The notes under the pieces are model-generated. The model saw nothing but the letters and a program-made list of their open reading frames with translations. It did not search any database and had not been told where the DNA came from. The position numbers and the translations under genes were made by a program. 64,000 bases of DNA from the NCBI GenBank assembly GCA_032622095.1, contig CP136066.1, forward strand, positions 169,704,664-169,768,663, written 5' to 3'. This stretch comes from Siphonodentalium dalli. Its lineage: Eukaryota > Mollusca > Scaphopoda > Gadilida > Siphonodentaliidae. The stretch's first letter is position 1, and each line of letters starts with the position of its first letter. This document shows, in pieces, positions 23,701 to 35,640 of the stretch.

Positions 23701-25497
23701 ACCGTCACAGGTTTGGGTTTAAGAATACATTGTCAATTTGTTTGCCACAGCGCTGGGGGATAAGTACCCAGGGCCACATGATTCTTCTTATTTCGATATT
23801 ACTGTATACTGTTATTAATAACGATACACCTTGATTAACTTCATGTTGAATGAAGCAGTCACAGTATAATTTTCTATTATTGAACATTTAACTTGAATGT
23901 CACGAATAATCGGTACATTCGTGTTTTTGTTTCGACGCCGACTGTATGCATACATCTGATTTAAATATAGTAATATATGAATAATAATTAATGTACCGAA
24001 GCTTCGTATCTATAGGTTACAAACACCTAATTATTTTTCATAGATGACAGTGTTAACTAAAAGTCCCTCCGGCAATGGGTTAAGCCTATTTGAACTTCAA
24101 GTGGTCAATTTTTCCTTAGAACGTCATCCGTTGCACCAGTATGTGACAACAAACACGCCCTTTTCGGTAATTTTTTTTTCAAACGATAATCTTGCATTTC
24201 TACAACTACCCCATTTACTGCACATAAATCAGCAGCATAAAAATATCCACACCCCTTCCATATTTCCCTTAATGATAATCAACCAATCAGCAGCCAGATT
24301 TTTTTGTTATGCTGACTCGAGTTTCCCTACACAAATTCAAGAAGCGTAACTCTATATAATTAGTTGCTTGTAACATATTGTAAAGAAAATCGAACTTTGA
24401 TCGTGTAAACCTCGCCAATTTTACAAAAAACAGCCTTACTGTGATACAATAGAAATATAGGAGTCATTGGACATCCTATTATCTCCCAGTGGTCCGTTAA
24501 CCCACATACCCCGTTTAAAAAATTATTTGGGTAAGAAATAACACCGATACTCTATTCCTGATAACTCTGGAAGCACAGTTTAGTAGAAAGATACCAATGT
24601 CTCATGTCATGCTTGTCATATACATCTATACTGAACAGTGCTGCACAGTGTCGCATGCCCTAAGTCCATCCACTCTCTAATGGGACTATTATGACCACAA
24701 ATGTGATCACACCCAAAATTCAGGGTTTTTCATCATAATTTAATTTGTAAAATCCGACTCGAGTGCATAACGCACATGATAGAAAAGCATATGTATAAGT
24801 TTTGAAAACTAGTTACGTATATCTACCATACGCCTTAAGAAATTAATCTAATTTTGAACAGTACAATGTTTAATTGGATTTGAATTAGACCCCCCCCTCA
24901 ACTTTGAAAACAAGTAGAAACCTTCTTAAATCCATTTTAAAACATTGTAGAAGACAAGTTGTAAATTATTTAACACTATAAAAATAATTAATGGCGAATT
25001 TAAATGGTAAAAAAAATTAAAAAAAAATAATTCTTCAATTTTTGTTAGCACAATTAGTTATTTAACATTATTAACACAATAACTATTCAACTTAATCACC
25101 AAAATCATACTAAAATGAAATGGTTACAAAATTGAAAAAAAATTTGAAAAATTTGGGTTAAAAACTTAGAAAAATGCCCAAAAAATCGCAAAAACCAAAG
25201 AAGGCTACAAATTTGTTCTTGCTATCATAATTTTTCTTCATTACCATACCTAAAACATTAAAAATAACACGGTCGCAGCTTGTCCGTCAATATGAGCAAC
25301 ACTACCTCCCGATCTCCTGGACTACAGGATAATCAGTTGCTTTCATCAAGGACGAGCTAGATGGCAGTTGGAAGAGGATGTTGCTTTTCTTTCACTCATA
25401 TTGGTAACATTTTCAACAATTGGATTCTACAAGTCATAGACCGATCGAGTGTTGACAATAAATCGGTTGGAATTTTTAAACTTAGACAATAGATTAT
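20745..25497. repeat. Tandem duplication unit, copy B (4753 bp)
   Basis: Starts with caacggatcc at 20745, exactly 4754 bp after copy A, and ends at agattat (25497), after which the sequence diverges (gatagctc). It is one C shorter in a homopolymer near 24890. No microhomology beyond a base or two is visible at the junction. Sub-elements repeat those of copy A at +4754. Confidence 0.95.
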
Positions 25498-25664
25498 GAT
25501 AGCTCAAATATACAATTACGTTATATATAGTTAAAATGTCCAACCAATATTCGGTGTAAAATGTATTGTTTTAGACCAAGGGTCTAATATTGTCCTACAT
25601 GTACTTTCAGTTCGATATAATACCGCATTTGTCCCTTATTTTAGTTGGGGAATATTTAGTCATA

Positions 25665-26048
25665 TTAAAGATGCATAATCCGAATGAACGCTCCCAAGTT
25701 ACTATTTTTGGCTTCGGGGGTAAAACAAATTATTTGATTCGAGTCGAGGAACCCACCATCAAAGCTCAGAGTGATCAGATATCGATTTTTGAAATTTGTT
25801 ATTTCTTGAAATGTGTAATTATTTGTGGCCCAGAAAAGAGTCATCAAACCGACGGTCTCGGACAAAATTGCGGATGAAGATGCTTACCTCTAAAATTAAG
25901 TGGTAATGCGGCCAAAAATTTATACTATAGTTGACAGCATTATTTTGTTGTAATTAATCGATTCTGATAACAAAAGCGTATTTTGAAGAAATGTTCTTGT
26001 TGTAACTTTATGATATGGGGACCGTCTGAACGGCATGAGTAGCTTTAA
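25665..26048. mobile_element. TTAA-type MITE, family M1 (384 bp, internally deleted)
   Basis: TTAA plus agatgcataatccgaatgaa at the left and gagtagctttaa at the right. It has the same internal words (aaagctcagagtgatcagat, ggtctcggac, gattctgataac) as the 460-bp copy. Confidence 0.7.
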
Positions 26049-26439
26049 GTAAACCTTGGTTTGGAATCTTTCAACATATCGAAGGGTCGGCCCGTCGGGG
26101 CTATGGATTGTTGTCGGGATCGAAAACCGGAGGTTGGTTGAAATGTTTAACTTGGTAACACAAAAGGTGTCAAAATGTAGTCTGTTTATTATACGGATTG
26201 AATAAAGAGCGTTTGCTTCACTTCTGTGCGAAACACAGAAAACAGCTGAAACTCGCTCTGCTTATGCTTAGATCTTGTAGAGTATGCATAGGTATTTCGT
26301 GTTTTTGGCGACATATATTATCCCCAATACAATATACACCAGTATTGTGGTTCAAATGCGCCATGTCCGTTCTGATAGTAAATATATATTAAAATGAGAA
26401 ATCAGTCCCCACCTACATACGATAAGGTAACTAAACACA
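26049..26439. other. No recognisable gene
   Basis: Short ORF 26198-26392 (plus) has no recognisable domain. No repeat structure was seen. Confidence 0.4.
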
Positions 26440-26790
26440 ATGGGTTGAGACAGGGACGTGACGACAGGGGTGTATCAACCCCCCAACTTTGGTCAAATGT
26501 TCAACATTTGGAAATATGATATACCTGACACAACATTTGTTGGAAATTTCACACAAACAATATGTTGAAATTGTATAGTTTGATATTCGAACAATTTATT
26601 AGTGGAGAATTTGTAGTTTTTAGACCAACATTTGCATATTTCCCTATTTTTGGTAACACAATTTGGACTGAAATGGCTGTCAGAAACAGTTGGAAATTGT
26701 TCAACCTTTGTGGGGGGGGGGGGGGGGGGGGTGTCATGTCTCAAAATTTCCAACAATTGGAAAGCTTGATGCCAGCCAAGGGGAAGGGGT
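26440..26790. repeat. Family C repeat, inverted copy with a 20-base G run
   Basis: The order gggacgtgacgacagg, caaccccccaactttgg, gacacaacatttgttggaaa and ccaacaattgg is the reverse of 8740-9050. An uninterrupted run of 20 G lies at 26712-26731. The overlapping ORFs on both strands come from this repeat. Confidence 0.6.
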
Positions 26791-27595
26791 GCAAATGGAA
26801 TTACGCGCAAACTTGTGACTTTGATATGGTTCGAGATGTATAGTTAGAAATTCGAAGGTGGACACGCTTCCTAACGCGCAGACCATCTATAGTCATGTAT
26901 CTGCAATGGGCACCATCTACTCACTCTATTAATCACAACCTGTCATTAATGCAGTGAACAAAGTTGTTTGTGAAAAAAAAAGGCATTCCGTATTTATCTA
27001 AGTGCTAGAAGCCGCCTCGAGAATTTGAACACAAATCCTGGGTTAAAATGACAACTTTATCAATAATATTTGCCCATGAAATCTTTCAATAAATAGGTTA
27101 ACGCATAGCTGACTGGAATTTCATGGAATTCATGGACCTTTGAGTGAGAAAATCGCAGTGAAAGGCTACCGGTCAATGGGACAAATTTACCCGTTTCAAT
27201 TCGCTATCGCTTTATGTGCTGCATTGAAAGTACACAAGTGACCGTGACGATGTTCACAGATTTACCTGTACCCGTTCCCTTCGGATGGGTATCGCAAACT
27301 CGCTATTGTCACTTGACCTATAATAGCATGCACCTCTGTTTGTATTTAGATTCCTGCATTGATGTCTGTTTATTCCAATACAAAAAAGAAAGATTATATA
27401 TATGTGCCGTGAACTCTTTGTGACATAAACTCAATTGATTTTGCATGGCGACAGTATGCAGTAATTAACGGGTGTTGAGAAGACTGTGCTCAATTGTTTG
27501 ATTGAGGCGATGGGTAAGTTAGTTACCTTACATGTACTGTTCTCAGCGGTATTCGTGGGTTGAAAAGAACCTTCGTGCATGCATAACAACTCCAC
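26791..27595. other. No recognisable gene
   Basis: Short ORF 27214-27423 has no recognisable domain. A gtatcgcaaactcgctatt segment near 27290 resembles the hairpin arms at 16509, suggesting a shared repeat. Confidence 0.4.
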
Positions 27596-27984
27596 TTAAC
27601 CCTTTACCCAACAAACCGGCCAAAACCGGCCAAATAAAGCTTCAACAGCCTAAAATATCTTGGGTCTGTCTCAATAAAACCATACAAATATGGATATCAT
27701 TGGAACCGGCTCATTGACCACATTGTGATGGTTATAGTTATGCCCTGTGCCAATGCATTCTCTTATATATGCGAGTCGACCATAGGTCGCCTCGCATATA
27801 TAAGAGAATGCATTGGCCTAAAAAAATCTTTTTTTAACATTTTTTCTTACATTCTTTAACAATTTTATAATTTTTAATGTGTTAAGCCAATGCATTCTCT
27901 TATATATGCGAGGCGACCTATGGTCGACTCGCATATATAAGAGAATGCATTGGCACAGGGCCATTCTGTTGGGTAAAGGGTTAA
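27596..27984. mobile_element. TTAA-bounded foldback MITE (family M2) with two opposed hairpins
   Basis: Outer ends are ttaaccctttacccaaca and its reverse complement, so TTAA marks both edges. Inside are two near-perfect palindromes, 27750-27816 and 27887-27953. Each is built from ccaatgcattctcttatata/tatataagagaatgcattgg arms around tgcgag and a gtcgacc or gcgacct centre, and the two are inverted relative to each other. An AT-rich 70-bp spacer lies between. The family recurs at 47372-47594 and 50697-51026. Confidence 0.8.
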
Positions 27985-28565
27985 CGGCATCGGTGTCATC
28001 AGCACGCTCTCATGTCCTTTCTACATACCCCGAGACCAGTTGGTAATTATTAATAAATATGTAAATAATGGAATAATCCAGTAGGTGGTTAGGGTCCTGC
28101 ATCTATTTGGAATCTGCGTGCGGCGCACTGATGCCAACAAAGTCACGTGTAATTTTGGTGGAACCCTTCTCGAGTATGCATAAACTTATTCGTATTGATT
28201 TATTTGTCAAATGGGATGATGGCTGTCAATGTCTTTTTAAATTCAAAATTATTTTACTTGCATGATCTATTAAAGTGCTGTGAGTAAAGCAATAACAACT
28301 ATAGCGGTCTAATTCAAGGGGATATCCTGCACTTATTGAAGATATGACAAGTAAAATGTGCCGTTGTTCAGATATATTGTCAGGAAATGTGGGATGCACA
28401 AAGCCAATGCTTGGTGTGTGTTAAATTCATCCGAGAATATTATTAGACAGTACAACATTTATGAATGGGATTTGTTTGGACAAAGTCGTACCAAAGAATA
28501 ATAAACAAATACACAGTTGCATACTATATATACATGTTATGTATATTTATTATTATTATTTATTT
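27985..28565. other. No recognisable gene
   Basis: AT-rich, ending in ttattattatttatttatta just before the hAT-like element. Confidence 0.4.
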
Positions 28566-28573
28566 ATTAGGAT

Positions 28574-28795
28574 CAGTGTGACTAATTACTGCCCGGGCAA
28601 GCCCGGTCACGCCCGGTCCCGCGGACAGTGTTATGTGATGGCTTATGGTAGTAGGATAAAAAATAACCATATATTATGAAAATTGACTTGCTGTGTCATC
28701 CGCCGGCGGATTTATTAACCCATTAAATGCCGGTATTGACTAAAAGAACACAGGAGAGTCCGGGCACACAGGGACCCGATCAGATTATATATTGA
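28574..28795 (+). repeat. Left terminal inverted repeat of the hAT-like element
   Basis: Pairs with 39242-39503. It includes the GC-rich box actgcccgggcaagcccgg, which also occurs as internal copies near 34190, 36400 and 39470. Confidence 0.75.
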
Positions 28796-29710
28796 CTAGA
28801 AGGTGACCCGACTTCGTCCGGGCTTTGACCTTGAATTGACCATTTTGAAGGTCAGGTGGGGTCAAACACCAACACCCCAAAAATGGTGGAAATCGGCACA
28901 GCGGATACCGGGAAATCGGCCCAGCGGATACCGAGATACCCTATGCATCAAATTTCGTCCGTAAAAATCCGCCAGTTTAACCCGATTTGATTTCCACTCA
29001 AGTATATAAACGCGCCTCTTATACACACGTTCATTCCTCCAAATACAACAGCCTCAACAATCGATTTTCATCGAAAATATCAAGAAAGGGTGAAGGGAAT
29101 TGCACAATGCGTTCCGACCATCCTACCCGGCCTTCGGCCGGAAACGACTCAACAACACGCTCATTAATTATCAAGTTTCAACGTAAAGATAAATTACCAT
29201 CGGTGCCCGAGATATCGCCAAGACGTCTGAAACAGTCAAATGCATCGGCCGGTTAAGCGTTAACGTGATCTAACGTTATGACCTCTAACGACGTCATAGA
29301 AGTTACGCATTGTTTTTATCCTGATGGAAGATAGTACCACTTCTTCTTGATAATTGAGGCAGATAACTAAAACGGACACATACGCATTATATATCGTTGG
29401 AAAGAGGAAACACGAAAGATTCTCACAGTGTCATTAGTATGACTGGCATTTTATTATTCGCGCTGTTTCGAATCGATTTGTAAGCACCGAACTCAAATGA
29501 AAGTCCCGTAACACAGCGTAAAAACATATTTGACCTCGGCACGTGAAAAGTTGACCTCGGATCTGAAAATTAATATGCCTATGCCACTTCCCGACCGATA
29601 GTATCCTCACATACGAAGTTTCATCGAAATCGGGTCGGCCGTTTTCGAGTTCATCGCGATCACACACACACAGATACACACACACAGATCTTCCAAAAAT
29701 ATATAATAGA
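28796..29710 (-). mobile_element. Helitron copy H1 (915 bp, non-autonomous)
   Basis: Read on the minus strand it starts TCTATTATATATTTTTGGAA followed by a TG-rich microsatellite. It ends with a hairpin (CCCGGAC-GAA-GTCGGG) and TCACCTTCTAG, i.e. a CTAG (CTRR) terminus. TC start, 3' hairpin and CTRR end are Helitron hallmarks. The ORFs on both strands are shadows of repeat sequence. Copy H2 lacks about 120 bp that H1 has near 29028-29155, between acacg direct repeats. Confidence 0.8.
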
Positions 29711-32700
29711 CTAGAAGGTGACCCGACTTCGTCCGGGCTTTGACCTTGAATTGACCATTTTGAAGGTCAAGGTCAGGTGGGGTCAAACACCAACACCCAA
29801 AAATGGTGGAAATCGGCCCAGCGGAATAGGGCACTTGTTAGATGTGATCAATGTAGAAGATATTAGCCCAGGCACGATAAACGAACTGACTAGTTCAATC
29901 GCCAACGTTATGACAACAGCCGCTGTGGAGACTTTAGGTGTATATAATAAAAAGTCACGACCACGCGCGTCAATCAAGACCAAACCATGGTTCAATGATG
30001 CGTGTCGTAATGCACGCAAGTTATACCGCAAAGCTACAAGGGAGAACCATAGATTGCGGACAGCCAGTTCCGACCGAGAAATGAAAGCCGCTGCACGCTC
30101 TTATAAATCAGAGATGGATAAAGCAATTAAATCGCACCGTGATCTTGTGACTTATGAAATGACGTCCATGCAGCGAAGTAATCCAAAACAATTTTGGAAA
30201 AGGCTCAGGGACAGTAACTCTAATCGTATTGGTGTTAATTTAGATGACTTAGCTAATTATTTTCGCGATGTCAACGCTATTAGACACGATGATAACCCTG
30301 TTGTAGAGAGAACTATAAAGGCACACTTTAGCATTGATGCTAACCCTGAACTAAACATGCCAATTACCGAGTTCGAAATACAACAGTCGATTAATACTTT
30401 GAAAAACAACAAATCATCCGGCCACGACCGCATTGCCAATGAGTATATCATTGCCTCATCCGAAGTCTTTGTCAGCATATACCGTAAGTTATTTAATATC
30501 ATACTGGATACTGGTCTCATACCCGAAGACTGGGTAACTGGAACGATTGTCCCTCTCTATAAAAACAAAGGAAATTTAAGTGACCCAGGTAATTATAGGC
30601 CGATAACGATCTTGAGTTGTTTTGGTAAGTTATTTACAAAGATATTGTCAAATAGGCTCACACAATATGTCGAAAAATATGAAATACTCTCAGAAAACCA
30701 GACTGGTTTCAGAAAAAATTATTCAACCCTCGACAATATATTTGTGCTACATTTGTTGTTCGAAATTAGTAGAAAATTGAAAAAGAAACTAATATGTGCG
30801 TTTGTTGACTTCCAGAAAGCCTTTGATACCGTGTGGAGAGAGGGGCTCTGGTCCAAAATTGTAAAAAGTGGAATCAATGGTAAATTGTTTAGGGTCATCG
30901 TCAACATGTATAACCATGTGAAATCATGTGCCCGTGTAAATGGCGAGCTATCAGCTTATTTTCCATGTTATGTGGGGGTTCGCCAAGGTGGGAACTTATC
31001 CCCACTGTTGTTTTCCTTGTATTTGAATGATTTGGAAGAATTTTTCCTTGAAAACTGCACAGTGGGACTGAAAACTGTAGACGCGGAGATAGGTGACAAA
31101 TTGAACTACTATTTGAAGATATTCATGATTCTTTACGCCGACGATACAGTTATTATGGCGGAACCACCTAAAGGGTTACAGCAACAACTCGATATTTTTG
31201 AAAAATATTGTAGTCAATGGAAATTAACAGTCAATGTGGATAAAACAAAAATATTAAATTTATCTAAAGCGAGTCTATCCAAGAAAGTCTCGTTTCTGTT
31301 TAAAGGGAAGAAAATTGATACCGTTAACAATTTTAATTACCTTGGCATAATATTTTGTAAATCCGGCTCCTTTACGATGGCGAAAAAAACATTGGTAGAA
31401 AAAGCCACTCGTGCCATCACGCAAACACTGTCTTTCTGTTAAAAATCAACTGGACTTGTTCGATTTGCATGTTACCCCGATATTGCTATATGGTTGTGAA
31501 GTATGGGGGTTTGGCAACAATGATGTTCTGGAAAAAGTCCACCGTACATTTCTTAAACACGTCCTTAAACTTAGGCCATCAACCCCAAATTATATGGTGT
31601 ACGGGGAATGTGGAAGACTACCATTGCAGATACAGATATATACATGAATGATGAAGTTCTGGAGTAAGATCATGAACAGTAACGGCGGTAGATATCAAAA
31701 GCTAATTTTCAAACTAACACATTCGATGTTCGATATAAACGACGACAGATTCCCCTGGTTACATAAAGTTTATAATATATTAGAAGACAACGGACAAATA
31801 CTCTATTGGCACATGTAACAGATACCGGATAGCAACCAACTTATCTCATACATGAAATGTAGTTTAATATCCCAGTTTAAAATCATGGGAAACGGACTTA
31901 AACAACTCGAGCCGAGGCCGCATATATAGAATTTTCAAGCACGATTTGTCATTCGAAAATTATCTTGTAACACTCAACATAGCAAATCGTTTCATCTTGT
32001 GTAGATTTAGAACAAGCAATCATCGACTCCCGATTGAAATAGGCCGTTGGAGAAACTCCGAACAATCCGATCGTGTATGCCAACTCTGCAAATCCGGTAA
32101 AATTGGAGACGAGTTCCACTACCTTCTCGAGTGCGAAAGCTTATCTAAAGCCAGGCGTCGTTTATTAACAACGCTAACGGACAAACGCCCCAATACAATC
32201 ACTATGAGCGAACTACTTAATCAGAAAAATCCAACAAGCCTACGACGACTATGTGATTTTATTAAAATTGTTAACCGCGAACTATCGAATATTGAATGAT
32301 TATAATATATAATATTGAAGCGATTGTAATACTCCATATGGTATTATAAAGATAACTTGAATATGTAGTATTGATACACTGATAACTAACTCTGTGTGTG
32401 TATGTGTGCACAAAATGTACATGTTCACTTCTAGATATATTATTACTATTAATGAATAATGTTATATATATAGCAATGACAGTGCTATTATATTTATTTA
32501 TAATGTGTTTATTGGTATTTATTTATAATGTGTTTATTTATATTTATTTATAATAATGTGTATAATATGCTTATATATGTACCATGATATATGTAAATAG
32601 TGTACACATGTTATCTCGATACCTATGTATTATAGGTCATGAGAATAAAGAATTGAATTGAATTGGATACCGGGAAATCGGCCCAGCGGATACCGAGATA

Positions 32701-33343
32701 CCCTATGCATCAAATTTCGTCCGTAAAAATCCGCCAGTTTAACCCGATTTGATTTCCACTCAAGTATATAAACGCGCCTCATATACACACGCTCATTAAT
32801 TATCAAAGTTTCAATGTAAAGATAAATTACCATCGGTGCCCGAGATATCGCCAAGACGTCTGAAACAGTCAAATGCATCGGCCGGTTAAGCGTTAACGTG
32901 ATCTAACGTTATGACCTCTAACGACGTCATAGAAGTTACGCATTGTTTTTATCCTGATGGAAGATAGTACCACTTCTTCTTGATAATTGAGGCAGATAAC
33001 TAAAACGGATACATACGAATTATATATCGTTGGAAAGAGGAAACACGAACGATTCTCACAGTGTCATTATTATGACTGGCATTTTATTATTCGCGCTGTT
33101 TCGAATCGATTTGTAAGCACCGAACTCAAATGAAAGTCCCGTAACACAGCGTAAAAACAGATTTGACCTCGGCACGTGAAAAGTTGACCTCGGATCTGAA
33201 AATTAATATGCCTATGCCACTTCCCGACCGATAGTACCCTCACATACGAAGTTTCATCGAAATCGGGTCGGCCGTTTTCGAGTCCATCGCGAACACACAC
33301 ACAGACACACACACACACAGATCTTCCAAAAATATATAATAGA
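29711..33343 (-). mobile_element. Helitron copy H2, split by a LINE
   Basis: It abuts H1 and H3 exactly, CTAG end against TCTATT start. Flanks 29711-29825 and 32669-33343 join into a Helitron like H1, interrupted inside cccagcgg|ataccggg by the LINE. Confidence 0.8.
29826..32668 (+). pseudogene. Inactivated LINE in Helitron H2 (reverse transcriptase ORF with frameshifts)
   Basis: The frame up to 31442 carries most of a reverse transcriptase: KSSGHDRIANEY, GNYRPITILSCFGKL, QTGFRKNYSTL, AFVDFQKAFDTVWREGLW, GVRQGGNLSPLLFSLYLNDL and the catalytic LYADD (about 31130-31146). It continues in another frame (31411-31647, DLFDLHVTPILLYGCEVWGF) and again at 31946-32299 with a Cys/His knuckle, CQLCKSGKIGDEFHYLLEC. 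At least two frameshifts kill it. No endonuclease is present, so it is 5'-truncated. The 3' end is aataaagaattgaattgaat, a short ATTGA-type tail. The first 36 codons of the open frame from 29718 are Helitron sequence, not LINE. The clade is uncertain (I/Jockey-like group). Confidence 0.8.
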
Positions 33344-34064
33344 CTAGAAGGTGACCCGACTTCGTCCGGGCTATTCAAAAACCAAATTTCAAGTCCATAG
33401 CTCCACCCGTTTCCGAGATCTGGTCTGCGCATGCGCGAAGCTGGAGTCGCACGGGCTCGGCGACCCGATAAAATTCGTATCCGGGGCAAGATACATTCAC
33501 ATACCAAATTTCAAGTCGATAGCTCCACCCGTTTCCGAGATATATAGCCCAATGTAATTTGCGGATACCTCGGCCGGTGATGAGTTAACGCGACATCGGC
33601 CGGTTAAGAGTTAACGCGACCACGTCACGATCTGTTGATGGCGTAATATATTTACGCAATGTTTTTCGATGAGCGAAGCATGGTCCTGCGTTCTTCCCGA
33701 TAATTAAGGTAGAAACTTTAAACGTACACAGGCGTGTGATACATCATTGGACAGATGAAGCGCCACATATTCTAACCGTGCAAATTATATGACTGGCAAT
33801 TTATTATTCGCGCTATATCGAATCGATTTGTGAGCACCGAACTGAAATATATTAGCGCAAAACGGCGTAAAAACAGATTTGACCTCGGCACGTGAAAAGT
33901 TGAGCTCGGGTCTGAAAATTAATAGGCCTATGCCACTTCCCGACAGAAAATACCCCCACATACCAAGTTTCATCGAAATCGGGTCGGCCGTTATCGAGTC
34001 CATCGCGAACACACACACACAGACAGACACACACACATATCTTCCAAAATATATAATAGATAGA
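33344..34064 (-). mobile_element. Helitron copy H3 (721 bp), first in its own reading direction
   Basis: Starts (minus strand) TCTATCTATTATATATTTTG next to the host A of agtca|tcaata and ends TCACCTTCTAG against H2. It differs from H1/H2 in the CTAG-proximal third, where it carries about 33365-33560 with two direct copies of aaatttcaagtc-atagctc. This suggests a sibling subfamily. Confidence 0.75.
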
Positions 34065-35640
34065 TGACTAATGGTAGCGAGGCTCTTACTAAAAGTATAA
34101 TGTGAAGATTGACTCGCCATCTCGTTCACGACCGGCTTCATTAACCCCTTAAATGACGATATGCACCAGAAGAACACATGAGAGCCCGGGCAAGCCCGGG
34201 CACCACAATGGGCCCACGGACAACATAATATGATTCCATATGGTAGTGGGATACATACTAAGTATAGGTTTCGAACGGTTATTTGCTGTGTCATCCACCG
34301 CCGATTTTATTAACGCTTTAAATTCCGATATTGGCTAAATAGTGGTATAGATTAGTAACAATATTGTTCACTTTATGACTAACGTATGAAATTTTGCCCA
34401 TATGTACATATTCACACACTAAATTGATATTAGGTATGGAACCACGCTGAAATTTCACTTTAACCCCTCTTTTAGGGGATTTCCCGAATTTAAAGAGCGT
34501 TTCATAATTAAATAATTTACTAAATGTCGCAATTACTCTTCCCATGGAACATGCAATTAAAAATTAGGCATATACAGTAAGTATGACTCTGCGAGATATA
34601 TTGATACATTTTAGGCCAAAATTGGAACCCCCCGTCCATGGTGGCCCTCAAAATGGCAGTCGGAAGTGGAAAATTTTACATTTTTTCACTAACATATTCT
34701 ATATCAGTTTCAGCTGTTGGGAACTTCTTGAGAATTTGACTCTATTTTGTGATGTTCATGTTAACTGATCATTGTAGCAATGAAATATGTCATTCGTGGG
34801 GTTCCATCCCCTTAAAATCCTTAAAAAATCTAATTTTGCAGAATTCAGTATAAAATTTCACAAAAGATCATAAATTGTATCCTAGTCACATTTCAACAAG
34901 AAATGAGCAGAACTGCACAATGTAAGTGATGCATACCATTACTTGTAACAATATTAACCCAATGGAATCAAAATTTTCACTTTGGCTAAAAAAGGCTGTC
35001 AAAATGGCGGCCAAAATATGGAAAATGGTAAATATGGTCCCAGTGTGCCATACAATCGCTTGTAAAAAAATGTTGTTGTTGATGTATACAATTGGATATT
35101 ATGTCGTAAGTACATTGGACACTAACATTTACGATTACATTAAGTGTTACGATTACATTATCAAAATATTGGAATTTGTTCTCTAAAAATTCGAACTTAT
35201 AAGGCTTGTACTATTTGGAACTATCTTTGGTATTTATTGATTTAATCTTTCTTAGATGCATCACATTGAGGTGTTTGAGAAAAAAATACTCAAGATGGCT
35301 TGCAAAATGTCCACAAATTTTGATAGAAAAGTTGATATTTTCACATATATTCTGCAAAGGTAGCAAATTGTGATTCGCTTGGCTATTAAACATGCTACTC
35401 AATCAACTGATAACTAACTGTTCTATTCTGGTTGTCCCTGTACCTTATGGGGCATGGAAATTCCATTTTAAATGATGCAAAATGTAATTTAGCCGAAAAC
35501 TTCTTATCGGATTATGGCCATGTTTTGAACGGAAATTAGCAGAAATCTGAAAATAAACTGAGAGGGGTATAATAACATGTGACAATTTTTGTTCAATTGA
35601 GTTGAAATATTCATAATCAATAGTATGCCTCACTTGTTGT
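34065..35640. repeat. Left internal arm of the hAT-like element
   Basis: tgactaatggtagcgaggct ... ccatctcgttcacgaccgg ... gatattggctaaatagtgg ... atggccctcaaaatggc ... matches, inverted, 37140-39240. The arm is therefore 1.5-2 kb. It includes family D sequence also found in the 16-25 kb duplication. Confidence 0.75.

Noticed and set aside
26549-26843. Proline- and glycine-run ORFs around 26.7 kb
   Set aside because: Produced by the 20-base G run within a dispersed repeat.
33070-33507. Minus ORFs with CVCVCV runs (also 29434-29834 and 33785-34294)
   Set aside because: They translate the TG microsatellite and flanks of the Helitrons.
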